The translations under genes were made by a program, and so were the position numbers. A stretch of DNA of 64,000 nt from Aspergillus flavus (Eukaryota > Ascomycota > Eurotiomycetes > Eurotiales > Aspergillaceae): positions 310,001 through 374,000 of the forward strand of contig NC_092409.1 in assembly GCF_009017415.1 (NCBI RefSeq), written 5' to 3'. Positions 10,820 to 22,295 of the stretch are shown here, in pieces; within the stretch, counting starts at the first letter, position 1, and each line of letters begins with the position of its first letter. The notes beneath the pieces were generated by a model. That model had not been told where the DNA came from. It worked only from the letters and a program-made list of their open reading frames with translations, and did not search any database.

Positions 10820-12088
10820 TTACGCCGTACCATGAGGACGACTGGTGAGTTGGCTGTAGGGCCGAGTTTTCTAATGATAAGTGCGTGGGAGGCAACGTTT
10901 TAAGTTCGCTGTGATAAACCTTCCTGTATGTTGCAAAGATTGATTATATGTTAAATAAGTTTTAAACCCAAGTCCTACCGGTCGGTATTCCTAGCGCCCT
11001 TATCCACCTTTCCATCGAGGGTTGTAACGAGAAACTTCTGTGGTAGATCACCTAGAGGACTTTTGGTATTCTATAACATGTGGTTGGGAGATCTTTGCTG
11101 ATTATATATACTGAGGTTATACAACTGTTTAATATTGATACATTTGAATAAAAGATTTTAAAAAGCCCAAATGCCGGATAAAGAAGCACCGCGTCAACTC
11201 GCACAGGAGAGCCTCTCCGTCGGTGAGGCTCGAAGGCATTGGTAATGGGGTTGTATCCTTGTACTTAAGCGGATGACGAATTTGCTCGTGTCGATAGTAG
11301 GAGTTCCTAGGGCTGATGTCCACGTATAGGTGCCGTCATTGGTATGCAGAGTGATGGGCAAATAGACACACATACTTCAGTGACCCTATATCGAGTGTAT
11401 GTACATTTGGGTATATCTTACTCTGATGTCAAAACAATATCACCGCATTAAAGAAAGGCACTAGGCCATAGGGACAGCTCTGTACAGATACTGGTTAACA
11501 TTTGATTAGTATCCACTCACGTAAGACCCTCTCCCAAATTACATGAACGAGGTTATGAGACCTATATGGGATCCAAGACCAGACCAGCGAGAGTTATTGT
11601 GATGAGAAATGCCATGACTTGAACCGGAGATTAATTCATATAAGGAAGGACATCTCGTAACATCAATCTCATTATGTCGCGGCTCACTACAAGAGTATGG
11701 TGATGTTGCACCGTAGTTTACTGTAGTTCACTGTAATGCACCGTAGTGCACCTTACTTTTCTACTCCAAGGAAACGTTCCCTCGCTAGTTTGACTCATTA
11801 TAATATAAATTGAGCTGCAGTTTTATCACAAAGGTTGCCCCTATCTCAGGAAAAGGTCTCTGCCGCTCAACAAGCTGTGAGAGGGAACTACGAATATCTC
11901 ACAGAGTGTCGTTATCCCAGATGTCTTGGTATAGAAGAGGTTCAGCTTCCTACGACAAAAAGACATATTTCGATCCTTTGGCCATTGTTCTTGCGTGAGT
12001 CAATCCCTCTCAGCCAAATAAAAACTTAGAGAGTGGCTCTTGTATCTGCAGCTCTTCGTCAGTCACAGTTAGCTTGAGCGCTCGCTGC
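10820..12088. other. Intergenic, contains a short tandem repeat
   Basis: About 1.27 kb without a supported gene. The only structure I see is the 10-bp tandem array at 11709-11758 (listed separately). Short open frames around 11129-11323 and 11810-12029 look random. Confidence 0.5.
11709..11758. repeat. Five-unit 10-bp tandem repeat
   Basis: Five consecutive 10-bp units, CACCGTAGTT, TACTGTAGTT, CACTGTAATG, CACCGTAGTG and CACCTTACTT, stand in exact 10-bp register about 330 bp upstream of the secreted-protein gene. They could be a small degenerate minisatellite or a helically phased protein-binding array; function unknown. Confidence 0.55.
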
Positions 12089-13011
12089 ATGATGCTCTTT
12101 CCATCTATTCATAATGTCAGTCTTCTATTCCTTGGGGCCTTGATCGCAGTGAGCCATATACGCGGTGTTGCCGGTATGTACGACATTTCTTTGCCCTTGG
12201 ACCCGGCTGGTGCGCTCAAAGTGACTCTCGACTATGGCCTTGCGACAACTTGGCCGTGGCCGCAGAATGTCAGCCTTACTACAGCCAAATGCAATTGGCA
12301 ATATAGCAGCCACATCGTGTTCGCGAATCGCGTCGGGGACTCTGATGAGAGTGACCCGCCGATCTCAGATGGGCAGCTCTGGTAAATCGCACGAGATGCT
12401 GTCGATGAAATGACCCGCGAACGAATCAGGTATGGCATTAGTAATGGAGCAGAGCCCGTAGGCATGGCAGCTCTGGCTTGGGGCAATGAAATTATCCTTG
12501 CTTCCTCTATGAAAGGAGTGGGCTCCTTCTCCTATGACTTTCTTAACGGCGACACGCCAGTCGGCAGAAGTCTTCAGCAATGCCAGATCGTCTGGAGAGA
12601 TAACATTTCACCTGGCCAAAATCCAAACAAATTGCACAAAAATAGGGGTAATTGCGCTGAGCTTCTGGCAGCCCATTTATACTATAAAAATAACCAATTC
12701 GACTTGCAAGATCAAAAGGCGAGGATGGGCACATGGCTCAATTTGGCAGATGGATGGGTCAAGAAGGACCCATGTGGAACTACGGAGGAGGTAAGTAATT
12801 GATGCCCTCGGAATGAATCCTTTTGAAATATCAACTAACAGATATGCAGGACGTTTGGGGCTGCAATCTCTTCACCGCAAACCAGGGCCTGAGGACCCTG
12901 GATACCAACACACCATCGGAGCCCTATACGCTGGCATCTCTTGCAGGAGGGCCGACTACTCATGAACAGATTCGGTTATGCGGGGGTCAACCTAGATTTT
13001 TTATTGGCTAG
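12089..13011 (+). CDS. Secreted protein of unknown function with an internal stop
   Basis: ATG at 12089 (a second at 12092) starts a signal peptide (SLLFLGALIAVSHIRGVAG). The frame runs to TAA at 12383-12385 and continues open in the same frame to 12790. A standard 59-nt intron (gtaagt at 12791 to gcag at 12849) then leads to exon 12850-13011. The stop lies in a 48-nt segment, 12382-12429, bounded by gtaaat and aatcag. Splicing it out keeps the frame (W-Y-G) and gives 271 residues. If it is not spliced, the gene is a nonsense allele. The downstream part has RGNCAELLAAHLYY, a Cys-Glu pair in a helix context that recalls nucleoside-deaminase-like folds only superficially, and two further cysteines in WGCNLF and IRLCGG. 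I do not recognise the family with certainty. Confidence 0.6.
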
Positions 13012-13098
13012 GATGGAACTTGGTATTGGAGATAATTTCATAGTGCACAGTAATCCACAGGGATACTGGTGGCAGCAACACCGGTATCATAACTACAG

Positions 13099-14502
13099 CT
13101 AGGATTCCATTTTTCCTGCCCACTTGCGTCGCTCTTCAATTATTTCAATCCGAATGCCCGTCTGGGCACCCATGTCTCTGAGTCCCTGTATCAACTCCGG
13201 GTCCCAATGCCGCACTTTGAAGACCCTCATCAATAGGCGAAATCCTTGGAGGCGAGGTGTGGATTTCCTCCAATCTTGCAGCCATGATCGCAAAGCCCCC
13301 AAGAGGTATTCGGTCTCCCATTGCCATTCCCATTCATACTGCAGACATAGATCATCAGTGAGAGTCAGCCATTGGATATTTCCTGGAAGTGCCTCTTCTA
13401 GGCCAACCACATATGGCGCGGAGGAAGAAAACCCGAGTAGAAATGGAATAGGAGCTTCCAACTTTTCAATCATATGAAGTCCGCTAAAAGTTTTGAAAGA
13501 TCCACTGAAGGTGACCTCTGGGCGTTCGGCGTCTGCTTCTGAGCAGTCTGACCCTGCCGTAATAGTCAAGTCCGTCAACGTCTCCTGAACATGAGATAAA
13601 TCCGCAGCGATTTGGTCCAAATCAATAATATTGCTGACAAAATGGTCTTTGATATCCGGGCGGTAGTACCAATCCCATTGAAGCTTTCGAAGTCCTCGAG
13701 TGACTGATAACACTTGACCGAGGTGTCCTTCGCGCAACATTGTTAAGTCAAGCGATGCGAGTCTCGATGGATTTGGTGGATATTTCCCAGGCCACATGAA
13801 GGTAATGGGGTTGTCGACAAAGGTTCTTATCCGTTCAACTGAGGGTAAGTAAAGGAGGGGCAGTACGTCTGTCGTGTTCCTGACGTCCGTGTATCGGCGA
13901 ATATCGAGACCAATGAAGGGATACACAATTGTCACATCCTGGAGATGTGCAAAAGAAGAGAGATGGCTAACTTGGGGCTCCTCGCAGAGAGCCGAACGGA
14001 GCATCATCCCCATGAGGCGGGTTTCTCGGGCGAAATTCTGGTCCAGGTAGAGGCATCTTAGACTGGGGAGCTGTGATAGTAAAAGGGTAACAAACGCGTC
14101 TATTGTTCCGGCGCGCAACTCTTCGATCCATTGTTCAGCATATGGGATATGGATCCTTTCGATGTAATTCACCAGCTCGTCCAAGACCACTTCGGTGACT
14201 AGCAGTTTCGGACTTTTATCTCGATAGCTACGGGCGTCGATATAGAAACAGTCTCCCCTGAGGATCATAACATGGACAAAACTGCCGAGCTCGGGCCTGT
14301 CCACAACGTTTCGCAAAAACTGAATGATTGGAGGATATTCAGTGTTTGTCCATGTCCACTCAACGTGAGCGTAGAGGAATGGTTCGGCAACAGAGCGCCA
14401 GTTCCTACGCGTAAGACATACCGCGTGAAGATCGCTGGGAGATAAGGGTGCGAATATCATGCGTAAAATCTCTGGAGGAATGCTCAGGATAGAGGACGCC
14501 AT
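13099..14502 (-). CDS. F-box protein
   Basis: Single exon of 467 residues. The N-terminus (ILSIPPEILRMIFAPLSPSD, then LHAVCLTRRNW) is a clear F-box, the Skp1-binding motif of SCF ubiquitin ligases. The remainder is long and leucine-rich without obvious regular LRRs, as in many fungal F-box proteins that act as substrate receptors. No transmembrane segment. The ATG at 14502 is the first in frame and the F-box begins almost at once, so the start is secure. No introns or breaks. It ends 88 bp from the convergent secreted-protein gene. The substrate cannot be inferred. Confidence 0.85.
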   Translation of the reverse strand: MASSILSIPPEILRMIFAPLSPSDLHAVCLTRRNWRSVAEPFLYAHVEWTWTNTEYPPIIQFLRNVVDRPELGSFVHVMILRGDCFYIDARSYRDKSPKLLVTEVVLDELVNYIERIHIPYAEQWIEELRAGTIDAFVTLLLSQLPSLRCLYLDQNFARETRLMGMMLRSALCEEPQVSHLSSFAHLQDVTIVYPFIGLDIRRYTDVRNTTDVLPLLYLPSVERIRTFVDNPITFMWPGKYPPNPSRLASLDLTMLREGHLGQVLSVTRGLRKLQWDWYYRPDIKDHFVSNIIDLDQIAADLSHVQETLTDLTITAGSDCSEADAERPEVTFSGSFKTFSGLHMIEKLEAPIPFLLGFSSSAPYVVGLEEALPGNIQWLTLTDDLCLQYEWEWQWETEYLLGALRSWLQDWRKSTPRLQGFRLLMRVFKVRHWDPELIQGLRDMGAQTGIRIEIIEERRKWAGKMES

Positions 14503-15344
14503 TTTATTTTAATTTCCTCCTGATGTTGCAAGGAATACTCGACCAGTCAGAGAGTGGTGCCAGAGGTCAGATGCCAGGTCGGGGCCGCAGGCCGAGTAAA
14601 CTAACTTAAAGGATTTACAGAATTTCGTGGCATTCTCGTTTTAACAATCAGATCGCAAGGATGGAACTACTCTTACTTAGTGCGGACTAGTTAACACTAC
14701 ATTGGTTCATTCGTCTCGCTTTAAATAATGACATCGGTTGGCTACCCGCCCAAGGTCCAACTATCGTGGATTATACTAATAGCAATGCAATATTATACTA
14801 GTCCGTTAGATGGATTTATTAATAGCGTAAATGTTCGTATTCTTAACCATTTCAACGTCTAGAACTTAATTTTGCAGTATCTCACCGGTTTTCAATTATT
14901 CCAGCTCAACGGTCCAAACTCATGATTAATCTTCTTTGCAAATACAATTCCTACTATCCCTACACTGTGCCTCTTTGTCTGCAACGAGGTGATTCAAGGG
15001 CAGTATAACGGCCGTCCTTTGTTCATGATTTAGCTAGGAATTCAAGACTTTTACCTTTCATTAAGGAACTCATATTCTTCATTTACCTACAGGTTTCGAA
15101 AGAAACCCCACTGGCATTACATCGAGTAGTACATTTTACGGCTCGAGGCTGGGTAAGGGGAATCGAATTAGTTACCTAGCATGTACATACCTGCAGGACT
15201 TTGCATACAATGTTAGATTGTAAAAAGTCACTTAACATCTCATAACTTCGCTCACTGTGTATCACGTGTTGTCTGATTGTCCCTCTCATTCGATTCGCAT
15301 GTCTATTCTCTGAATGCGCTCCTGAACATCCATACCGCACGACA
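14503..15344. other. Divergent intergenic region, no gene seen
   Basis: Shared upstream region (842 bp) of the F-box gene (minus) and the Frag1-like gene (plus). It is AT-rich in 14700-14900. No RNA gene or repeat is supported. Confidence 0.5.
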
Positions 15345-16318
15345 ATGTTGGTTATTGCGGTTTGGCATTTCCCCATCGTCTCCGGATTTATCTGGTTAGG
15401 TTTGTTTCTCCCCACCAATTATTCCATTGACGTATGGCTAATTTATACAGCGATGTTGCTTGGGATGTTTGCAAGCTGGATAATCATAGGAAGGCCGAGA
15501 TACACCACAATGGTGGATGGACTGATTTACCCGTATTGAACCGCGATTTCGGTCATCTCCTGGTACTCAACTCTGTTCAACTCAGTAACAAATCCATAGG
15601 TTTATCTCAAACATAGGAGCGGATATACAACCTTTATTTGTTGTCGGCAGTTTCATTTCCATGCTCTTTCTGAACCTCTCCGTAATACAGAAACAATGGC
15701 CGCATAGAGACGCGAGATCGCCTGCCTGGGAGAAGGTTCCAATTCATACTGTCTGCGCATACTCTTCGATTCTCCTGTTCATTGCAGGAAGCCTAGGTTT
15801 GATGTTGCTATCATGCTTTGACTACATCCATTACATGAGCGTGCATTATTCGTCACTGGCCTTGTTCATGTAAGACCAACGGTTATCGAGAAAGCGATCG
15901 AGAGATGCTGAGATATACTTTAGAGCCGCTCATTCTATCTGCGCTATTCTTCTCGTTGTTCAATCTACCCTTGCTTGCATTGCCTCCAGGTGGCAACATC
16001 GCATGATGTTCACAATCTTCATCATCAGGGCCTCTCTTGGTATCATTGAAGCTACACTTGGCATTTTTTTGCTTCAGCAGTCGGTATCCCGGCCTGGATG
16101 GGGACTTTTCTGCAATTCTTGAGTGGGGCAAGTAGTAAAATCCACCGTCTCTCTTTACAACACGTTCATTAACTGTTGCAATAGTCACGGTGTTCTTGTT
16201 CACGGGACATATCCTCTGCTTTGTTCTAGATTTGCTGCCATCGACTCACGAACATCATGGCTCGGCGGGGTACGACACGGAAACGGGCAAGTCCTGGAAG
16301 GAGGCGACACTCCTGTAA
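15345..16318 (+). CDS. Frag1/DRAM/Sfk1-family membrane protein, one-base frameshift
   Basis: Five exons: 15345-15399, 15451-15532, 15600-15869, 15924-16127 and 16185-16318. The junctions rebuild a family-typical six-helix protein: FIWL|AMLLGMFASWIIIG, SNIGADIQPLFVVGSFIS, AILEW|V, LLPSTHEHHGSAGYDTETG. Intron 4 begins GC (ggcaagta) and ends atag: a GC-AG intron. Exon 4 has one base too many: seven Ts at 16064-16070, where six would keep the frame into AILEW. With six Ts the protein would be 247 residues. Family members sit in the plasma membrane or Golgi and include yeast Sfk1, a PI4-kinase partner, and the PGAP2-like Frag1. The lesion may be an assembly error in a homopolymer or a real null allele. 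Confidence 0.75.
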
Positions 16319-17849
16319 CCGGACGAAGTTGATACTATGGGCTTGCCAACAATCTGAGCGGTAACGCTTCAGACGGTGTGGATTCGTTGGCCTTTGTTAG
16401 TAATGATAAATGGATTCATTTGTCCCCACCTCTAGAGATTTATATACCGCAATCTTCACTTAGTTCATATACGTGCCTATCCAAAGTTACTATACCTGTA
16501 GCATCCTCACCCCTGATTTGATTGAAGGCACTCGTAATGGAACTGTGTAATTGAAACCCAAGCATGAATGAGATACTTGAACTTGCTTGAAGGAATTACA
16601 GATGCATGGGGCAAAATCAAAGCCAACTTATCTGGACTATATACGAAGTGCCCACAGTAATGAGATCATGGATGAATCCTTCGCTTAACCTCTTCCAACC
16701 GGATTCCAGATCCACGATAGTTGGCTAAGAAATATGATTCGTCACTTCTCACTTTCATGGTACCCTCTCTACCTTTCTCAGGAAATTAACGGACAAGGAA
16801 TGGCAGTTGGGGGGGTTGGAGGAGACATGCACGAGAGCCTTGAACTATTTTGGCAGACTTCTACAGCAGTAGATCTATTGATAGATCTCAATGGTGGGAC
16901 CACACTCCCCAGCTTCGTCACTGTCGTGTGTATCATTGCTAGATTCTCACTAGCTGCCGAAAAGTACCCAGTTCTCGAGGGAGATATAAGGCAACCGGGC
17001 ACCAACATAGAGCGACCCACATCAACCCTTTCGAGAGGGTTACCATTGGAGGAGACATTAAATTCCTGCAGTGCAGGTAGTGGTTCATCCCTTGCTTCAT
17101 CGCGGCACTATTGATTTAAATACGTGGCTACGTGAAGTAAAATCTGTTTGACGGCTATTCAATTTTTTCTGCGGAGGCCGTGAAGATATCTTTTAGGGTT
17201 TATATTAGGGTTTATCGTAGTGAGGTGTCGACGCTTCCTTTGCCAGTCCAGGTACATTTCTTTTCCCATGAATTCGAGAAAGCTACATTTTTTGCATTGA
17301 TAACCCTTGCCTGCTACAACGGATCTCACAAGCGAGCGAGTCACCTCCATATGCCATATAAAATGGTACTACATGTATCCTGTTCATGAGGCTCGTATCG
17401 CATACATATATGTCTAGCATCAGTCGTTGATTGGATACATGGCGGCTATCAATCACTACTATGAGTAGTTAAGTTGCGACTGGACTATCACACGGCTGGG
17501 GGCAAGTCGACCGTGATTCTGATTGCCAGAGCTATGTGCACGATCTACCCTTGATATTGAGTGCTAAGACCGCACTACTGAATGATGCGTTGGACCAACA
17601 GCCCAAGCACCTAACTGGGGATCCATGCCCAGATGCTGCTGAAAGTCAGATAGCGGGCTGGTTCAGGTACATTTCCTTGGCACTGAGAATTATAAGGATA
17701 CTCCAATAACGAAAATGTGGGTATGCAAATGAATGATTTACAATTTTTGACGTATAGAACAAAATTATTATAACGATCTTTCTCAGCTATAATTCGGCGA
17801 ATGAGATCTTATATGATCAGCGATGGCAAATCGACACCGAGTTGTCTTT
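16319..17849. other. Intergenic, no supported gene
   Basis: About 1.5 kb between two convergent genes. A 126-codon ATG frame at 16734-17114 has no recognisable domain, unusual composition and open frames on the opposite strand, so I do not call it. Sequence around 17400-17800 is featureless. Confidence 0.4.
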
Positions 17850-19125
17850 CTATTGCGCCGACAGCTGTCTCCCTAGGAAGGCAAGCGCATCGAAATCCGT
17901 GCTTGCAAAGGAATGGATGGAATTCTGGCAACCCTCAGGCATCACCAAGCCATTAAACCTCTCCTTGGACCAGGCTAGGTCCTGCAAGATTCCAGTCAGC
18001 GCCAAAGATCGATGTGATTCCTGCGTTTGCATGCGATAGTGGATCCTTGCACCCTCCCTACAATACCAGGACACAAGGTTATCACTATCCACTGTGGGAC
18101 TGGCCTCGTCATGTCTACTTTTATAGACGAACATTGGCATGGCGGGGACGTCTTGACCAAGGCTGTTGTTGCTGAAGATCTCCTGGATATCGGGGCTGTT
18201 GAGGAATTCCATTCTCTGGAAGTAGGAAGCGAGCTTTTCATAAACGAGCGTGCTGCGTAGCTGTTCACTACACATCGGCCGAAACTCTTCGAACTGCTTC
18301 TTTCTGGTGGTATTGTGACTGAGACTTTGATGCATTAGGCGTGAAGGTGTGGGATACTCGCTCGCTAGGCCCCAGATGGCTGCGAGGAGTGTCCAGTCGA
18401 CGGCATCTGGTAGTTAACAACGCTCTGGAGGCTCGGCAGTAGCCCTCCTACAGCAGTGCCAATAATGTTTAACGCCGGCGCATATGTTGATTTGAGCTCT
18501 GCCGCTAGAGTTGTGGGCGAACTTCCTCCCGAGTATCCCATCATGACCACTGCAGCACCGCGGTCAACGCCTGTAAAATCACTAGACAGCAAGGTAGCCC
18601 GAATGCCATTTAACACTGCATGAGCGCCTCAACGGTTAGCCATGAATGAAGCATCAAGTCCCTCATGGTCGTGTAGGGTGACATTCCATCCCTGGTTGAG
18701 AGCTGGGGTGATCGCAATACGGTATATGAGAGTAACAATGCTATCATACTGCCCCATCTCAACCCATCTGCGACAAAATAGTACGACGGGGAGCAATCAA
18801 AGACGGCGAGGTTCATGAAGGGTTAGAAGGCGACTATCCTGGTGAGGTCGGGATTCGGGGGAATGAGGACTGTCGCAGCTGCGGCGACTGGCTTTCCATA
18901 GCTATCTGAGGTGCGGTAGAGGATCTAGTATCCCTTGTCAACCCACTCGGTAAGTGGTTGTTTGTAGCTGTACGGGGATTCGCGTGAGCGGAGGATGGTG
19001 CCAGGCGCTGCGGCCTCCGGTCTAGAAAGTTGTCGGTAAAAGGGATCTTGGCTCGGTGGAGTGAGAGAGCCTATCACATTGCTGATGGTTAGGAGACAGG
19101 AGAGGGAGAGGAAGAAACGGTTCAT
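17850..19125 (-). pseudogene. Secretory lipase (LIP family) pseudogene
   Basis: Relic of a secreted LIP-family lipase like those of Candida and Aspergillus. ATG at 19125 with signal peptide (MNRFFLSLSCLLTISNVIGS). Recognisable parts follow in order: YKQPLTEWVDKGY, LYRTSDSYGKPVAAAATVL, MNLAVFDCSPSYYF, the nucleophile elbow VVMMGYSGGS, then SRHDEASPTVDSDNLVSWYC with the catalytic Asp region, and QTQESHRS with the candidate His. The frame is broken by TAG at 18925-18927, TAA at 18823-18825 and TGA at 18629-18631. Two frame changes also occur, near 18750 and 18415. Each of the three stops is one C-to-T step from CAG, CAA or CGA, as expected from RIP-like mutation. It is the last gene before the AT-rich block. 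Confidence 0.88.
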
Positions 19126-19850
19126 TTCTTATGCTCAAGTGCAAGCTTTCAGGCCGAAGTGTGCGCCTTGATACACGTTGTCAGACGTGCCTGCGTCGTT
19201 ATCCCCCAAGGAATCCTTAATAATATTGTACACTTTACGAGGAAACCGATAGCCCAGATGCGATCATATATGCATTTGTCGTATTTCCCTTTTGTGGGCT
19301 ATCACACGGATAAATCTTCAGGTCTGGATCCAACGCCGATCAGCCTGCAAGCTTTGGTTTAAGTTTTATTAAAAAAAAAAGCGATTGCCCCTGGACTTTC
19401 AAGACTTAGACATGTGATAATCTGAATTATTTACCATTTCAATGGAGCGAATGGTGAGTTCACTGTGATGGTAAATATGACCCCTGAACGCACCTACAGC
19501 AAATTTTAAGCGTGAATACCGACCCGGACCACTCATCATCAACGACCGCCAGGGTCTCTAAGCTCGTTGCAGCGCCATAGCGAGCTTGTCTCCGAAACAA
19601 TCGCAAGACCATGGTTGTTGATATCCAGACCTCGACATTTATTTCACCGAAAGATCTCACAAAGTCGGTCTAGATTCTTGAGGTCTAGGCCTCGCGGTAA
19701 TTAGAGCTCGATCATATTTGATTTGATGAAAACGATCTTTCGCAGTCCCCTTAGACTTCTGTAGTCAACCGAACCTCCTCCACAAATAGGGCTTTTGACA
19801 ACCCGTGATCGGAACTCATACACAATCAATCAATCAATCAATCAAGATTC
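19126..19850. other. Transition into the AT-rich block, CAAT microsatellite
   Basis: No gene seen. Normal composition persists to about 19860. Five CAAT units stand at 19823-19842, just before composition collapses. The 13-mer at 19812-19824 recurs at 31120-31132 on the far side of the block. Confidence 0.5.
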
Positions 19851-21972
19851 TATTAACCTGGTAGAGCCTAACTACTGAACGTCTAGCTATATAGGTGCTT
19901 GGAAGCCTAGAATCTAATTATAAAATGCTATATATCTATAAAGAAAGTAATTAAAAGCTTTTATTATAACTAAAACTATTTACTATTTAATAGTTTCTCT
20001 AATCTATCTTTCTTAGTCTTTACTATTTTATTTTCTTTAACTTTTTCTAGTATTTTCTAATAAGTAGATATTAGTATATATATTAGAAAGATTTAACTAA
20101 ATTCTTTCTAGTATAACTATTTATATATTATTTTTTATATCTATTTCTTTTTTATAGTAATTAGTTTATTCCACGTCTTTAAATTAACTAAATAATTCTA
20201 TTTAATATATAAATTTAATAATATAGTATATTATTTATAGATAGAATATAATTCTATTATAGTCTATCTTTTTTTGAATTCTAGAATTTAGCTTATTTAA
20301 TATAGTATTTCTAGAGTTAATAAAAAATAGATACTAGAGTAAAATATATTATAATATTTAGAATCTTTATTTATAGTAGTATTAATTTAAATTAAATATC
20401 TTAATTTTAAAAAAAAAGTATTTTAAACCGTTTCTCTATATTTATATTTAAATAATAATTAATATATATAGTTTAAATAGACTTTTATAAAGATCTAGTA
20501 TTTTTTTATTTAAAATTTTAATTAATTTATATATTATATAGTCTATTTTCTCTATTTTTTATTCTCTAGTTTATCTATTTTTAATTTAGTAATATATCTA
20601 TTATTTAATTATTATAGCTAAATAAATCGCTTTATTAATTTATTATATATTTTTTTATATAGCTTTATTAACTATCTTATTCTCTAGTATACTAATATAT
20701 ATAGAGATCTAGTAGATCTAAATTTAGTTCTATATATTATATTTCTATATAATATAATAGATTTAATTTAATATATATTAGTCTAATAGTCTCTATAGAT
20801 TTTAAATTATTTAGATTATAGCTTAGCTATTTATAAAGATTATAACTAGTATCTTTTTTTTTTTATAATTTATATAGAGCTATTTAAATTCTGGTTAACT
20901 TATTTATATAAATAGTAGATTTCTTTTTTAAATCTAGTATTTAATTATATATCTATTCTTATAAAATAGATATAGTATTAGCTTTAATTTAATTATTTAA
21001 TTTACTTTTATTTATATATATTATAATTCTTTATTATCTAGTATAGTATTTTTTATAAAACTAGAGTATAGTCTTATAATTATTAATTATTATTATTAAA
21101 AAGGATTTCTATAGAGCTAGAATATATAATTTATAGATTTTCTATTTCTTTTTTTTTAAAGGCTATAGTAGATCTTCTTTTTAATAAAATATTTTTATTA
21201 ATATCTATTTACTATAGTATCTTTTCTACGCTATATATAGTTTTAATATTAATTTAAAATAAATTAATTCTAGTTTAGTTTAAATTCTAATTATTATTTT
21301 TTTAATAATCTACTATAGTTAGAGATATATTAGTAATATATATAATTTAATATTTAAAACTATTACTATAGTATTTTTAAAAATATTACTAATTAATAAT
21401 ATAGCTTATTTTTAAATCTATATAAATTTTATAAGTATTTTTTAATTTATTAAAACTATTATCTAGTTATTACGTAGACTAAACTATACTATAGCTTTAT
21501 AAAATAGCTAAAAAATTATTATTATTTAATAAATTTAGTATATAGTATATAGAAATATATTTTATATAGATCTAGTAATCTTTTAAAAAGCTATTAATAT
21601 ACTATATATTTTAGCTAATATTTTAATATAATATATAATAAAAAATAAAATTTTATTTAACTAAATCTCTAGATATTTAACTATTTTTATTAATTTAATA
21701 GTTATATTTATATAAAGAATATCTATCTAGTTATAGTTAATTAATAGAAACGATATCTCTTAAATACTATTAAAATTATCTAAAAATAGATCTAAAAATA
21801 GAAATAATATTACTTTTATCTCTAATTTTCTAGAATTAATAAAATAAATAAGATTAAATTTTTTTAATATAAATTTAAAAATATACTAAGTAATCTATTA
21901 ATCTATTTAAATTAAAACTATTTTTAATATTTCGATATTCTTTATATATAAATTAAATAAAATAAAGATATA

Positions 21973-22295
21973 TATTATAGAAATAATAACAATCATACAA
22001 AATAACTGTATAGTATATCCTGTCTTAGATATATAGATATCCTAGTGGCTAAACAATATTTTTAATATTTATATTTATTACTTTTCTAATAATATATAGT
22101 AACTCTATTAGAAAAATTAATTATTATATATAAAGAATCTTAGAGATTTTTAACTATAAATTAATACTATAGTTATTAATAGAAAATTAAGAATTAGTTT
22201 TCTATCTCTAGTATTTATTATTTAGTATTTTATTTATATATTTTTATTTAATTAATAGATTCTTTATTTTAATTAATAAATATTTTTTTAATAAT
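21973..22295. repeat. Left LTR of the RIP-mutated element
   Basis: 323-bp repeat matching 28326-28648 without gaps. It keeps several CpA sites (for example in aacaatcataca near 21988) that are TpA in the right copy, while its own 3' third is almost fully converted. Confidence 0.7.

Noticed and set aside
16734..17114. 126-codon ATG frame as a gene
   Set aside because: No domain, no signal, no partner exons, and comparable open frames on the other strand. Chance is a sufficient explanation.
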